From assembly GCA_963931925.1 (NCBI GenBank), contig OZ007569.1:28706024-28770023 (forward strand): a stretch of 64,000 nucleotides of DNA, given 5' to 3'. Position 1 is the first letter of the stretch. Each line of letters begins with the position of its first letter. The position numbers were made by a program, and so were the translations under genes. Origin of the DNA: Onchidella celtica (taxonomy: Eukaryota; Mollusca; Gastropoda; Systellommatophora; Onchidiidae). This document shows positions 35,591-47,675 of this stretch, piece by piece. The notes under the pieces are model-generated. The model did not search any database. It was not told the DNA's origin and was given only the letters and a program-made list of their open reading frames with translations.

Positions 35591-36503
35591 TAGTCAACAA
35601 ATCCATTGATTGCACTTCCCCCAACCTTGCTCCAGCCACGCCAACACAGGGTTAATCTAAACTCTTTGTTACATCCTGGGCGGACAGCGGAAAGGTGGCG
35701 CGCCAACACTGAACATTGGACAGAACTGTTTCCTCATAGTACACAATGTATTTAACACAATTTTGGCACGATTTCTTAGTGCCGTCTTTGGGGGCCGTAC
35801 ATAAAGTATGTATGCTCGAAATGGTGGGGGGTGGGGGTGGGGGGCAGCTCTATGCCACCTTCTTGTTTGTTTCAACTCCTCTTTTTGCACAACTGAGAAA
35901 TTCGTCGTTAAACATTTAAACATTTGCGGCTTTAGTATTAGGATAAGAAGGACTTGAGTAAATCGGAACTGTGAAACAGCTTGATAAGTGTCACAGCGCA
36001 CTTAAAACAAGTGTCAAAGTGTGTATTTGTTAAATCTCTTCTACATTCTAAAAGATCTCCAGTTTTTTAGACAATAAATGGAGACTGAACAAACAAGAAC
36101 CAAGATGGAGATATGAAAAGCATACATGGATGTAGAGGGTGTATGTCCAAGCTTTTAGGTTCTGGTACTAAATGAAAACTTTTGTTTTTATAATAATCTG
36201 ATATTTTTGTAACAAAATGAGATTTACGATTACATAAAAATCAAATGTAGGCTGTGTTTGTAATGAAATAGTCGAATCGTCCACGAAACACGCAATTTAA
36301 AGTTTCAGAACAAAAAGGATTTATCGCGGACCTTCAACATTTTTATTAAGATGAAATAAATAAGATCAAATTAATTAATGAATTAAAAACCAGCAAACAA
36401 AAAGAAACGTAACAAATAACATCAACTTCTATAAACCTTCATCAGAGTTTACAGGCGCGACGACCACAAGAAAGAGTGACCGATGACTTGCAGATATGCA
36501 GTT

Positions 36504-37032
36504 CAAGAAAGAAGGGCACGGCATCGCGAACAGAGAGTGAAATATGATACAAGACAATTAATTTTGCTACAAACCCAACAAAAAACAGGGAAAAAACTCG
36601 GAAGGGCACGGCATCGCGAACAGAGAGTGAAATATGATACAAGACAATCAATTTTGCTACAAACCCAACAAAAAACGGAAAAAACTCGGAAGGGCACGGC
36701 ATCGCGAACAGAGAGTGAAATATGATACAAGACAATCAATTTTGCTACAAACCCAACAAAAAACAGGGAAAAAACTCGGAAGGGCACGGCATCGCGAACA
36801 GAGAGTGAAATATGATACAAGACAATTAATTTTGCTACAAACCCAACAAAAAACAGGGAAAAAACTCGGAAGGGCACGGCATCGCCAACAGAGAGTGACA
36901 TATGATACAAGACAATTAATTTTGCTACAAACCCAACAAAAACAAACAAAAAAAAAAGGAAAAAACTCGGAAGGCATGGCATCACGAACAGAGAGTGAAA
37001 TATGATACGAGACAATACATTGTGCTACAAGC
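36504..37032. repeat. Minisatellite, 90-bp unit, 6 copies
   Basis: GGGCACGGCATCGCGAACAG begins units at 36514, 36604, 36692, 36782 and 36872; a sixth, diverged unit starts near 36973. Because 90 is a multiple of three, open frames run through both strands of the array. I see no start context or domain supporting a gene. Confidence 0.95.
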
Positions 37033-38376
37033 ACAACAACACACAAAAAAAAAAACAACAACACAAGAAAAACAAGAAAAAAACTAGAAGAATCACACTC
37101 AACCTAGTGGGTGTTTAAATGCCCAACGCGCACCACTCTCGTGTTTACCTGGCCAAATTGCGAACCAATCTGGAGTTTAATTGGCCAAATGTCAACAACA
37201 ACGCCCCCCTTAAACAATGGCAAGCTAACAAATCTTGTATCGATCTCCTTTCATACGGCGATACCGATCTGGTCTCTCTCATCCCTTAACCACTGACTTC
37301 TTGATTGGCGTACTACAGTACACGTTTTAAAATGCGGCTCTCTATCTGTTCAGTAACTTTGAATTACAATGTCAAAATCAGGATGTGAGTTCCAATTTAT
37401 TATTTGAAATAACTGGAAAAACCGGAACTAAACGCAAACCGGCTTTCAGAAAAGCTAGCTTTCCCTGGGTCAGTGGCCATAACGTTAATAGAAAAAACAA
37501 AAAACACCAATCAGAAGTAGTCCAAAACAGTCGATCTGAACGGCTATACATTGCCCAGTGTCCCAATTTGAAACACCATATCTAACGCCCAGTGATCTCA
37601 AATTTAAAACAGTAATTAATTGTACAAAAAAAACAAAACAAAAAACCCACACATTTTTTTTCTTTCATTGATCATTTGAAATCAATTTCGTTAACGTCAG
37701 AAATTTTGGATAATACCAGCTATGGCCGAGTACGAACATCTATTCTCATGACTGTGTTTTATTTATTCCCTGCCTATACTCCCCCCCCCCCCCTAGTTTT
37801 CAATCCCCCACAACCACGTTTTCAATCCTTCCATACAACTTTAATCCCCACCACGTGTCGAAAAGCTAAGCCCACAAATCACCAGGACAGCTCAATAAAT
37901 CGCCTACGGGAACAGATGCTTGAAAAAAAAAAAAGAACATTCTCCGCTTTCAAGAAAGTTTATGCATGGATTTATATACAGTGCCAGGTATAGTTGTGTG
38001 TATTAACGTCGGCTTGGACTTGGTTTTACATATACTGAATTCCCTAAATAGATTTACGAAGTTCCTCATCACAGAATACTATAGGCATTGGTTCTACTCT
38101 ACGCCATACATAGACTCCGAGACAAACAATGACCAGAGATCAGAGAGTACACTGTCTACTGCACAAATCACAGTAATCCAGGACTGTTACCATTACTATT
38201 AGCGGGCGACTGGAAACAGCTGAAGTTTTCAAAATCAAACCGCGCCCGAATAAACACAGTTTTGCTCAGAATCTCAAGTTCAGCTTTCTGTGCCTTGGGG
38301 ACGATGTAGAATTATGCCCTTGAATTGTATTCACGTCAGACATTGCCTTGGCTTTGAGGATACTAAATGCGCTGTA
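37033..38376. other. No gene recognised
   Basis: Short frames only (for example 37676-37993, plus). No repeat match noted. Confidence 0.4.
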
Positions 38377-38603
38377 ACATTAACAGACTCCATCTTGCCC
38401 TGATACATTAACAGACTCCATCTTGCCCTGATACATTAACAGACCCCATCTTGCTCTGATACATTAACAGACTCCATCTTGCCCTGATACATTAACAGAC
38501 TCCATCTTGCTCTGATACATTAACAGACTCCATCTTGCTCTGATACATTAACAGACTCCATCTTGCTCTGATACATTAACAGACTCCATCTTGCTCTGAT
38601 ACA
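38377..38603. repeat. Minisatellite, 28-bp unit, 8 copies
   Basis: ACATTAACAGACTCCATCTT plus GCYCTGAT repeated eight times with few substitutions. Confidence 0.96.
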
Positions 38604-38811
38604 GTAATATCTCCATTACCTACGGACGTATCGAAGATTTTGGTGGTTTTGAGTTATGACTACTTTATCAATGGTCATAATGAGATCAATTGTCTAATTA
38701 AGTGACATGTCGGTATCTTTAATAGTTTTGAAAGTATAGGTATAAATGCTTTTGCCACATCCAAGAATAACAAAGTGACCAAAAACCTTGAAACGTTCTC
38801 AAGCAAAATGA

Positions 38812-39176
38812 AACTTTGAGTCTGGAGAAAGCACATCGACACGATCAGTGCCCGATTGTGCTGGGGAAAAAGCAGGGCGGTAGACAGGATATAACAGAAG
38901 GATAGAATCTCAGTCACAGGATACCCAGACGAAACAGTTCGTCATTTTTCCGTCCGTCGACTTGCGCGCGTATCATCCATGTCAACAATGCAACAATTCG
39001 CACCGCATCCCTTCATAACTGAACGAAGAAGAGTAGTACCACAGAGGTCTGTGAGTAGTACTCACCGTGTTTATACGCGCGCAAGTTGTGGACATATAGT
39101 GAAAGTCTCGGTAGTCTGTGTCTCGGATATAACGGAAGGAGACCCTATCAGAAGCGCTCACCAACCACCAACGTGA
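38812..39176 (-). mobile_element. SINE-like element interrupted by a 222-bp insertion
   Basis: TTTGAGTCTGGAGAAAGCAC and GTGCTGGGGAAAAAGCAG lie at the left; CCCTATCAGAAGCGCTCACC and AACCACC at the right. GGATATAACAGAAGGA (38887-38902) and GGATATAACGGAAGGA (39125-39140) bracket the extra DNA, which carries the inverted pair ACTTGCGCGCGTAT / ATACGCGCGCAAGT. Confidence 0.55.
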
Positions 39177-39856
39177 TTGTGATGCATCATGACGGTTCAG
39201 TCCACAAGGTACACCTTAGGTCAACTAGTTATTGATATCAAGTGAAAGAGAACGCTTTGCCCTTGGATTTGATGCTAGATTCATTGAATACCGAACCTTT
39301 TTAGACTGTGTTGTAAGCAATTGAAGTTGATGACTATCACTTTTTTTTTAAGACGTAAAGTTTTGAGAAAAGTTCGTTTGGGCAATTACTCAATAACTAG
39401 GCCTATACCTTCCGGATCGAGCCGTCGCGTTGAGTCACAAAGGAGAAAATTGTTGACACGCCAATACGTGAGATGGACGACGAATCGAACAGACTGGCGT
39501 GACGTCTTCTGGGCCTGGCTACCTCTGACCTTTACTTCCACCAAATGAATTAATAATTACACAGTAACACCCCATATTGAGAGATCCAAGTAGAATATTG
39601 ACCCGTGTGAAGACAAGATAACTGCGCAGAGCAGAGACGCAGATGCGGACAGAAATAGACTTGTTGGAGCAGTATGCGCCAAACAACCCAGGTATGTGAA
39701 GATACACGAGGATGCAGAGATGCAAGACGCTGGTTCTAAAGTGAAATAATATAAGTGTATTTGCACAAACTTTTTTTGCCCAAAATATTCTGCGAACCCC
39801 TCGAAGGAATTTCAAATTCTTTTCCCTATTTATTAAGAGGGAGTGTGTACAATATA
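39177..39856. other. No gene recognised
   Basis: Unique-looking DNA preceding the Helitron; frames here have no recognisable domain. Confidence 0.4.
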
Positions 39857-39966
39857 TCTATTATATATTTCAGTAACTTGCAACCTTTGGCACGACTAAC
39901 TGACCAAGCTATACACTCTTCAGGCCTTAAATTTGGCAGGAAGGTGGCAATTGAGATAAGGAAGAT

Positions 39967-41070
39967 AAGATAAGATAAGATAAGATAAGATAAATTTTAT
40001 TCGTCCTTGTACAAGGAAATTTGTTTTGATCATTGAATACATAACAATATAGTTACAGAAGCAGAAAGTATGATACATAGCGCGCACACACACATATATA
40101 CACACACACTGATAAATTAACTAAATCAACAAAATTAACAGTGCACACAATATGCTTCCCTAACTAAAACACATTGACCTGACACGCAGGACATAATTCA
40201 ACTGTGCACAGATTACGATCAAGATGACATTATTGTAACATCCTAGTTGATGATGGAATAAACGATTTAAAGTAGCGCTCAGTTTTAGTTTTCTTTGACA
40301 ACAGCCTTAAACTTCTTACAGATCTTATATATTCCTTGTTCAGGGGATGTTGGGGGTCATTTATAATAATATTAGCTTTTTTAATACAAGCACCAGTGTA
40401 CAGCTCATCAAAATATGGCAGATCACAGATACAAATTTTGGATGCTTTTTTAATTAAATTATTGATCTTATTTTTTATCTTTTTGTAAGATGTTTCCTCC
40501 CCAACAGACAACTCCATACATCAAAACGCTCTGAATAGCCATGGTGTAAAATATTTTCAGAATGCTTTTGCTAACTTTTAAAAAGCGGAGCTTTCTGAGG
40601 AAATACATGCGCTGGTTGGCTTTCTTGTATACATATGTTACATGCGCATGCCAGTTAAGCAATGAATCAATAGTAATGCCAAGATGTTTGGCCTCTGTGA
40701 CAATTTCAACCTCTTCATTGTTGATAGTAAGAGGGCAAACAGGATCGTTGTTATTTTTCCTAAAGTCAAAAACAAGCTCTTTTGTTTTCTTAACATTCAG
40801 TAGAAGATAGTTGTTATTACACCAACAATGAAAGGATTGTACAATGTTAGAATATTCGTGGCCAGAGTTAGGTAAAAGGCCTAAAATAGCAGAGTCGTCG
40901 GCAAATTTAAGAAGGTAAACGTTGTTGTGTGTCACAGTGAAATCATTTGTATACAATGTATACAAGGCAGGTGACAGCACGCAGCCTTGTGGCGCTCCTG
41001 TGTTTGTTGTGAGTAATTTGGAAAATGTGTTGTTTATATCCACAAACTGGCTTCTCTGTGTTAGAAATTC
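39967..41070 (-). mobile_element. CR1/L2-like LINE, 5'-truncated, inserted in the Helitron
   Basis: GAAGAT at 39961-39966 and 41071-41076 brackets it. The uninterrupted second Helitron body reads GGAAGATGATGGCTATGATT at the same point, giving an empty site. The 3' end carries CCTTGTACAAGG, AATAAA and a (TTATC)n tail, typical of CR1/L2/Rex-type LINEs. Confidence 0.88.
40230..41070 (-). pseudogene. Reverse transcriptase fragment of CR1/L2-like LINE
   Basis: From the truncated end: TNTGAPQGCVLSPALYTLY (motif B), LLKFADDSAILG (motif C), KTKELVFDFRKNN and HLGITIDSLLNWHAH, then SVLMYGVVCWGG. The frame shifts near 40495-40500, and the C-terminal part continues ETSYKKIKNKINNLIKKAS to a stop at 40230. 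It therefore keeps only the palm's second half and thumb, with one frameshift. Confidence 0.85.
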
Positions 41071-41685
41071 GAAGATGATGGCTATAATTAAAAGTTGTTC
41101 ACTTCGAGCATGTATTTTTAAAAATTAACAATGTTTATTGCTATGTAACATCTGTATTTTTGCATGTTTGTTTCGTAACATCATATAGTACCGTGAATGT
41201 CATAAAAAGTAACCGTATCAAGCGCTCAGTTTGGTGCGTAATGTTCTGGTGCGCATGGGTTCTGAAGCAAGACTATAGTTAATTACTTTTATTATACTAA
41301 AGGGGGGGGGGGGGATCACATGATTGTTTGTCCTGGGCAATGCCCGGTAAAATTTGGCAGGAAGGTGGCAATTGAGATAAGGAAGATGATGGCTATGATT
41401 AAAAGTCGTTTACTTCGAGCATGTATTTTTTTTAAAATGACAATGTTTATTGCTAAGTAACATCTGTATTTTTGCATGTTTGTTTTGTAATATATAGTAC
41501 CGTCCATGCCATAAAAAGTAACCGTGTCAAGCGTTCAGTTTGGTGCGTAATGTTGTGGTGCGTATGAGGTCTGAAGCAAGACTGTAGTTTATTACTTTTA
41601 TTGTAAGAGAGAGAGAGAGAGAGAGAAGGGGGGGGGGGGCGGCACATGATTGTTTATTCCGGGCAATGCCCGGTCGGTCATCTAG

Positions 41686-42261
41686 TTTCAAATGTTTATA
41701 TACATTCACCACATTAAAAATGTATTCTCGATAAGGAATACACTGCAAAATAATGTATTTTTTTCCCTTTTCATTAAACATGGAGGTAAATAGTCGAATT
41801 TTTATTTGACTAAAAAACATAAAAATTCAAAACGCAATTGAGACAATGTCGTCTGAGTGGATTTATTATGAGTGACATGTCAGTCTTTTCCCCGTGAAAA
41901 TAAAGCACAAATTAACAGTTTTGGAATGAGGAAAATTGAAAACAAACAAAAATACACTTATCCCACTGGCCAAAAAGCTTGCCGATTTCCTTAAAGATTA
42001 CATTTTACAGGCTTCTTGTTAACTATTACTGAACAGTTTACAGTTTGTTTCTAAAATGTTGCTATTCTCGGTTCGCTATTTATCCCATATTTTTTTACGC
42101 CCCCCCCCCCCCCCCAACCGCCATTCCGCCGACATTTCAAAAAAATATTTTGTTCATATTTCAACTAGACATACGCAAAGTGATGCTCCTCATTCACACT
42201 TTATTCTCCCATGTTATTGTTTGTAAGAACTCAAAAGGCCATAGTTCTATACATTGACAGA
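41686..42261. other. No feature recognised
   Basis: AT-rich DNA with a C-run at 42101-42115. Confidence 0.4.
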
Positions 42262-42567
42262 GATAACAATGCAAGACAGATCTATTTTGCAATGAGAAAC
42301 AATAGTGCACAATGGTTCATACATCAGGTAACGCCCATCACTTCGTTAACACAGGTGCGCAGAATACGCAGAATAGATGTGCACTGCGGAGATCTCAATG
42401 CGTATTCTGAAAGGGATAACAATGCAAGTTATCAACAATGACAAATTTGTTTTACCGCGAGAAACAAAAATGGTTCACATAACATCAGGTAACGCCCATC
42501 AGTTGTTCAAAACAGGTGCGTGTCGCATCTTTGCACGGCGGGTATCTCATGCGTTCTCTACTGAAAA
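42262..42567. repeat. Tandem duplication, 2 x about 153 bp
   Basis: GATAACAATGCAAG at 42262 and 42415; both units contain CATCAGGTAACGCCCATCA and ACAGGTGCG. Divergence is moderate. Confidence 0.75.
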
Positions 42568-43900
42568 GAAAAACATTGTTAGGGGCCATCCTTGGAATAT
42601 GCACTCTCAATTTTGACCATTTTCGATACCCCCCCCCCCCTCCCTGCTTTTCAAACGCTGGGGCCAACCCCTTTCCCTCCTGTAGGAGCTTTCGACCTTT
42701 AAAATTGGAATGTTCATGAAAAGATCCCAATTTTCCAAAACTTTATTTAGCATTTTTTGCATATTAAATTATTTCATCGTTTAATGACAAACATGATTTT
42801 CATATATTCCTTAAACTTATTTTGTTGAAAAAAAAAACCCAACAAAAACACTTTTTCATCCACCATCATAACTGTAAAGCACAAGCTCTCCTGAACACTC
42901 ACTGCCAATCCCTATGTACGCCTGCGCATTTTATACTGTAGGGTCATCTCGGCACCCCCTCTCTCCCCTCTCCGAGCACAGATACTTTAGAACAAGGTAA
43001 CCCACTGGGAAGCCCTTTAGAGGGCTAAGAAAGACAAGAGGACACCAAAAACAACAACAAACACAAGAACAGGGGACACCCATTTAGCAGAGACCTTCAG
43101 AGGGCTAACATAGCCAAGAAGACAACAGAAACGACAACAACAAAAACAAGAACAAGAAAAACAGAAGTGCAAATGCCTAGGCCTATTCTAGGGTAGAGAC
43201 CCTCCAAAAATAAAGACCTCAACCCCCTAGCATACGTACTTTATGGCTAACCCCTTTCAATGTTTGAATCCCACATGCTGATAAAAACTGTCACACTGAA
43301 ACACCGGAGTAAATAACTTTGTCACCATAACACCAAAATGGTGTCTCCTGTCTACCCTACGTGAGCTGAAAGAAATTGTACGAATGGATGTGAACGTGCC
43401 CACCTCACCAAGTCACAGGTACGCAATGAATCTGTAAGCAAGATTATTATTACATATCGCAGTTTCTCTATGGCATGATTAATCGCTAGCACAGCGAGTT
43501 GATAGTTCACACTTAAGCGGCACCAAAAACCTTGGAAACAATTATCAGATCGCTGGTCCAATCATGAAACCGCTCAAGTGCAAAGTACACATAATTAGAG
43601 GAAGACCAAACAAACAAACAAAAAAAAAAAGGTTAAGGACAACATGTTGCCAAGAAGCAAGAGCAATCACAATAACTCAGCCGTGCGGCAAGTTCGATGA
43701 CCAGCGCGGGAGGATGATCGATGAACTCTAATGGGGGATATAATGAAGAAGACACCACAGCGGGGATATGAAGAAGATATGTACATGTATCAGGGGGACA
43801 TCTATACAGGACGTGCACTCCAAGCATGGTGGGTCGGTGGGTGTGGGGGGGTGGGTGGGGGGGGGGGGTGCTCCCAGAATTTGTAAAGCCTTCATGGGAG
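42568..43900. other. No gene recognised; short internal repeats
   Basis: TAGAGGGCTAA- and AGAGGGCTAACA-type words with AACAACAAAAACAAG tracts repeat at 43015-43165. A CATACGTACTTTATGG word at 43230 resembles the MITE end seen elsewhere. Confidence 0.4.
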
Positions 43901-44177
43901 GAGGGATATGGGGAGTGCAGTGTGAGGGATATGGGGAGTGCAGTGTGAGGGATATGGGGAGTGCAGTGTGAGGGATATGGGGAGTGCAGTGTGAGGGATA
44001 TGGGGAGTGCAGTGTGAGGGATATGGGGAGTGCAGTGTGAGGGATATGGGGAGTGCAGTGTGAGGGATATGGGGAGTGCAGTGTGAGGGATATGGGGAGT
44101 GCAGTGTGAGGGATATGGGGAGTGCAGTGTGAGGGATATGGGGAGTGCAGTGTGAGGGATATGGGGAGTGCAGTGTG
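43901..44177. repeat. Minisatellite, 23-bp unit, 12 copies
   Basis: GAGGGATATGGGGAGTGCAG plus TGT repeated with almost no variation. Three units make 69 nt, so a regular 23-residue Pro/His-rich frame runs through it on the minus strand; it is not a gene. Confidence 0.97.
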
Positions 44178-44299
44178 CATCCTTTTCAATCTCGGTAATG
44201 AACTACTGGATGAATGTTAAAACCAAATGTGTGTTCTAATATTACTAATGGCCCACGCCAAATGCCACTTAAAAATTTCAGATCAGCAAGACCGTATGC

Positions 44300-44400
44300 A
44301 AGGCTCTGCTACATACAGTGTTTTCTTTTTGCCACGTTTTGACCTTGCTTCAAGCCTTGCCGCAACTTTGCATATTTTCTGTGTGGGCTTTTTGTAAAGT
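44300..44400 (+). mobile_element. Hairpin-retroposon family, forward arm and tail fragment
   Basis: CTCTGCTACATACAGTGTTT, TTGCTTCAAGCCTTGCCGCA and ATTTTCTGTGTGGGCTTTTT match the shared forward arm and tail. Confidence 0.6.
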
Positions 44401-45594
44401 AACATTTTGCCAAAACTGAAAGCCTTATCATGGACATTTGTTGTCTATTGGCCGTACGCTCGTACACAGAACAAGGTTAGGAGAGGGCAATATAAGCACA
44501 TGAAAAGCGAATGCATGGATAAGGTAAAAAAAAAAAAATCGCAAAAACCGGGCGTGCATACCTTATGGACGCCCCCTTTCCCATTGGCTAATAAATAATA
44601 CATAAATTCAGGGATAATAAATAATACATGGATATAATTCTTTGACTATTCTTACGCTACAGATAGTAGTGGGCTCACCCCAAGGCGGGTGAAGTTACAC
44701 CGGCCCTCACGCCATCAGATCGATGAATTCTGCCTGGCGGGTATATTTACTGTTGGATTCGCTGTGTCCACATGGATTTATTTGCAAATGATGATCCGCG
44801 CGATTCTCGTTATCGAGCACAAGGGCAAAGACGCCTTCCCACCTCTACTGAAGAGATATCAATCAGCCTTGGGTCGGTGGTAATGCGGACGGACAGTTGC
44901 CATAATGAGGTAACGTGGTAATCGATGCTTGGTACAGATTACTAACACCACATATCGATATCTCTCTCCCTGTGCGTGGCGCTTCATCTAGACTTAGTGA
45001 AGCAAAAGAAATGCGACGAAGCTGGAGTTGATTGATATTCACACAAAAATTATTATAATCATAATAATGACTTTGAAAATGCAAATATTCGATTTGGCCC
45101 GCTGTCTCTGTGCTGTGCATTAGTCATGACGCAGAATAGTTTCAAAATTTAAAAACAATTAACTTTTTATTTAACCTTAACAATTGACCACTTTTATTAT
45201 TTCTGCTTATGCTTGTTCGATATTCACCAATAAATAAATTGTATACAACGTTGCGTTATTTTTGTTGCACTCTGTAATATGACGATAGTTATGTACATCG
45301 ATGTAAAATAAACCAAGGCAACACTGATGGAAACAAAAAGGCTCTTGTCTTGGGGTTCAGCATCCACACGTTCTATTGTGGCGCTTTTTTCCAGGCCAAC
45401 GGTTTGTAACTCAAGTTGCCAAAGGGACAAAGAATAATGGGTCTTGCATACAAGGCCGTATTGTCTTTTGGCCACTGCCCGGCGCTTCTCCGGTTTGTGT
45501 TTTCGGTCACCCCCGCGTGAGTTAGTCTCTTACTGCAGCGGTCCCCAAAGTGGGATCTGTGTAGTCTCAGGGTTCCACCAGCCCTGATCCAGGG
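44401..45594. other. No gene recognised
   Basis: A CATACCTTATGGACGCCCCC word at 44558 resembles the CCATAAAGTACGTA-type MITE end. Otherwise nothing. Confidence 0.4.
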
Positions 45595-45745
45595 TTTGAG
45601 CTTTGAGTTTGAGTTTGAGTTTGGAGAAGCACGTCGGCACGATAACTTTCACGCTGTGCTGGGAAAAAGGCAAGACAAAAGACAGAATATAATAAACGAT
45701 AGGACAGAAGGAGAGCCCTACAGGAAGCGCTAACGAACCACCCGG
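45595..45745 (-). mobile_element. SINE-like element with (AAACTC)n tail, well preserved
   Basis: Three GAGTTT units, GGAGAAGCACGTCGGCACGA, GTGCTGGGAAAAAGGCAAGA, AGACAGAATATAATAAACGA, GATAGGACAGAAGGAGAGCC and GGAAGCGCTAACGAACCACC. Confidence 0.8.
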
Positions 45746-47154
45746 CCTGTTCCAGGGTTCCAGGGGAGTTCCATCAAATTGCAATACACAAAAGACATAT
45801 CAGAGAGGCCCAGATCTAGGGAGTTATCTGTAGTATTTCTAGAGTCTGGACACTCGTGCGTGTGTTTTGTCATCAGGTTCCGCGAAATCGGGACTTTATT
45901 GATATTAAAAAAAGACTCCATAGCTCCAAAAGTCTGAAAAACGCCGACTTACTTAATGACACCTTCACACATGTTATTTCGTTAAAGAAAATATTATTCT
46001 TTAACATTTTGATATAAAATTGTTTCTTCCATTTCGTTTCACTTCTGAAAATGCAATCATGCCATTCTGTTCTTGGTTTCGTTAGCCTTATTGAACGTTT
46101 CAATGCAATATTCAGTTCCTTTCTTTTTCAAATGCAAAGAGCAATGCAAATTCAGAATTTTGAATTGCAAATACAGAATTATGAAAACAGTTTACATTAT
46201 ATTCCGATTAATACAATCTATATTATCAGCTCGGTTCACTACCGATCCAAGTTTATTTGGTGGCCTTTTTTTTATGCTTATCTCCAGGAAGATTTGTGCA
46301 TCCTTGCTCACCAAGAACATCCGAAGACCTCTCACCTGAAACAGTTTCTTATACAAACTCACTGGGCGTAAATGTCCATTAAATTTAATATGAAAGGTGG
46401 TTCAGAAAAACAAAAACTCCTCACAGTGTATTGGCTAATATGCAATGCCCGAACCAGGCAGCTTGAGATGCTCTGTTCTAGCCCATTATTTCCGCCTCTG
46501 TTCACTAACAATGGACGGTGCCTGCCAATTTCACGCTGGCTGGGTTTCAATTCTTCCCCCAGGCTCTTCTCTCTCTATCTCTTTCTCTCCCTCTTTCTCC
46601 CTTTCTCTCTCTCTCCTTAATATGTATGCCTGCAAACCTTTCTCTCCCAAATCATCCAATCGTTTGTTGTCAGTTGTTGTTTTTTCCCCCGTTTCTCAGC
46701 TCCAACAAATTATGCATTCTTCCCACTTTCTCGCCGCTTCCTCCTCTTGTCCCAAACTAAAAAAAGAACAACAAAAACCCAAACGTTCATCTCTCTGCGT
46801 CTCGAACATTCATCAGAATGTCTCCTACATTCACCAGCATGTCCTGATTTGAATCTCCCGTTCACATGTTTCCCGTCTCCAACTTTGAGCTTCCTCAGAT
46901 ACGACAAAAGCCTTTTATAAACCTTACTGTCTCCAAAGCCACCCCCCCCCTCCATCTATTCCTCCCTCTCTCCATCTATTCCTCTTCAAAGTCTCGCAGG
47001 GACAGTCGGCCCTCCAAATACATGTAAAAGCTCTAGTGAAAGGATTTCGACTGTACTAAGTCGCAGACACAAATAATATTTTAAACATGAAAAGCAAAAT
47101 GAATGAAAGACAGGCTAGAAAGAAAGAAAGAATGAAAGAGAATGGCAGCTCGTC
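45746..47154. other. No gene recognised
   Basis: Contains a CT-rich run at 46565-46618 and a GAAA run at 47120. Overlapping short frames at 46051-46852 lack domains. Confidence 0.4.
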
Positions 47155-47315
47155 TTGGGTCTGAGTTTGAGTTTAAAGAAAGCACGTCCAAACGATACCG
47201 GTCAGACTGCGCTAGGAAAAAAAAATATTAAGACAACAGACAGACTATAAAAGAACGATACGACAGATACAGACCCGGCCAGAAGCGCCGACCAATCACT
47301 CGCGCAGCTGATCTG
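47155..47315 (-). mobile_element. SINE-like element with (AAACTC)n tail
   Basis: CTGAGTTTGAGTTTAAAGAA, ACTGCGCTAGGAAAAAAAAA, GACAGACTATAAAAGAACGA and CCAGAAGCGCCGACCAATCA. Confidence 0.75.
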
Positions 47316-47643
47316 TAACAAATAGGACGAGTTGAGAAAGAGAAGGAAATAAACACCCGGCGTTTCCGAATTCAGTGCCGGTCAATGAATTCACGGACAT
47401 CGGCTCTGGTGGCCGGCCCTTCAAAGGGCATCATCGTCATATATATTCATTACAGTCAACCTTTATCACTGTCGAGACGGCCACTTAAATCAACTGACGG
47501 CCATTAATGGATCGATCACCCCGATGCTACGACTGGAAGTCCCGTTTCTCCAGGGAAGCTTAAGGCCCTTTACAGGTTTAGTGTAGCTCTCATGGGAGAT
47601 CATCTGTGAAAAGGGTAAAAGACTTTTAGCACCCCCTTCCTCC

Positions 47644-47646
<3 letters not shown>

Positions 47647-47675
<29 letters not shown>

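Larger units (their letters stand above)
39857..41685 (+). mobile_element. Nonautonomous Helitron with duplicated body and inserted LINE
   Basis: Begins TCTATTATATATTTCAGTAA after A39856 and ends with CCGGGCAATGCCCGG, eight bases, CTAG at 41682-41685 before T41686. The body occurs twice: once from the 5' end to a first hairpin near 41336-41350, and again from about 41351. The first body copy is split by the LINE at 39967-41070. Same family as 25136-25532. Confidence 0.82.

Noticed and set aside
36504-37032. CRISPR-like array
   Set aside because: Units are contiguous tandem copies without unique spacers, in a eukaryotic context.
36503-37064. Repeat proteins on both strands
   Set aside because: Explained by a 90-bp tandem unit; no start context or domain.
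43728-44189. 153-codon Pro/His-rich minus-strand protein
   Set aside because: It is the 23-bp minisatellite read in frame.
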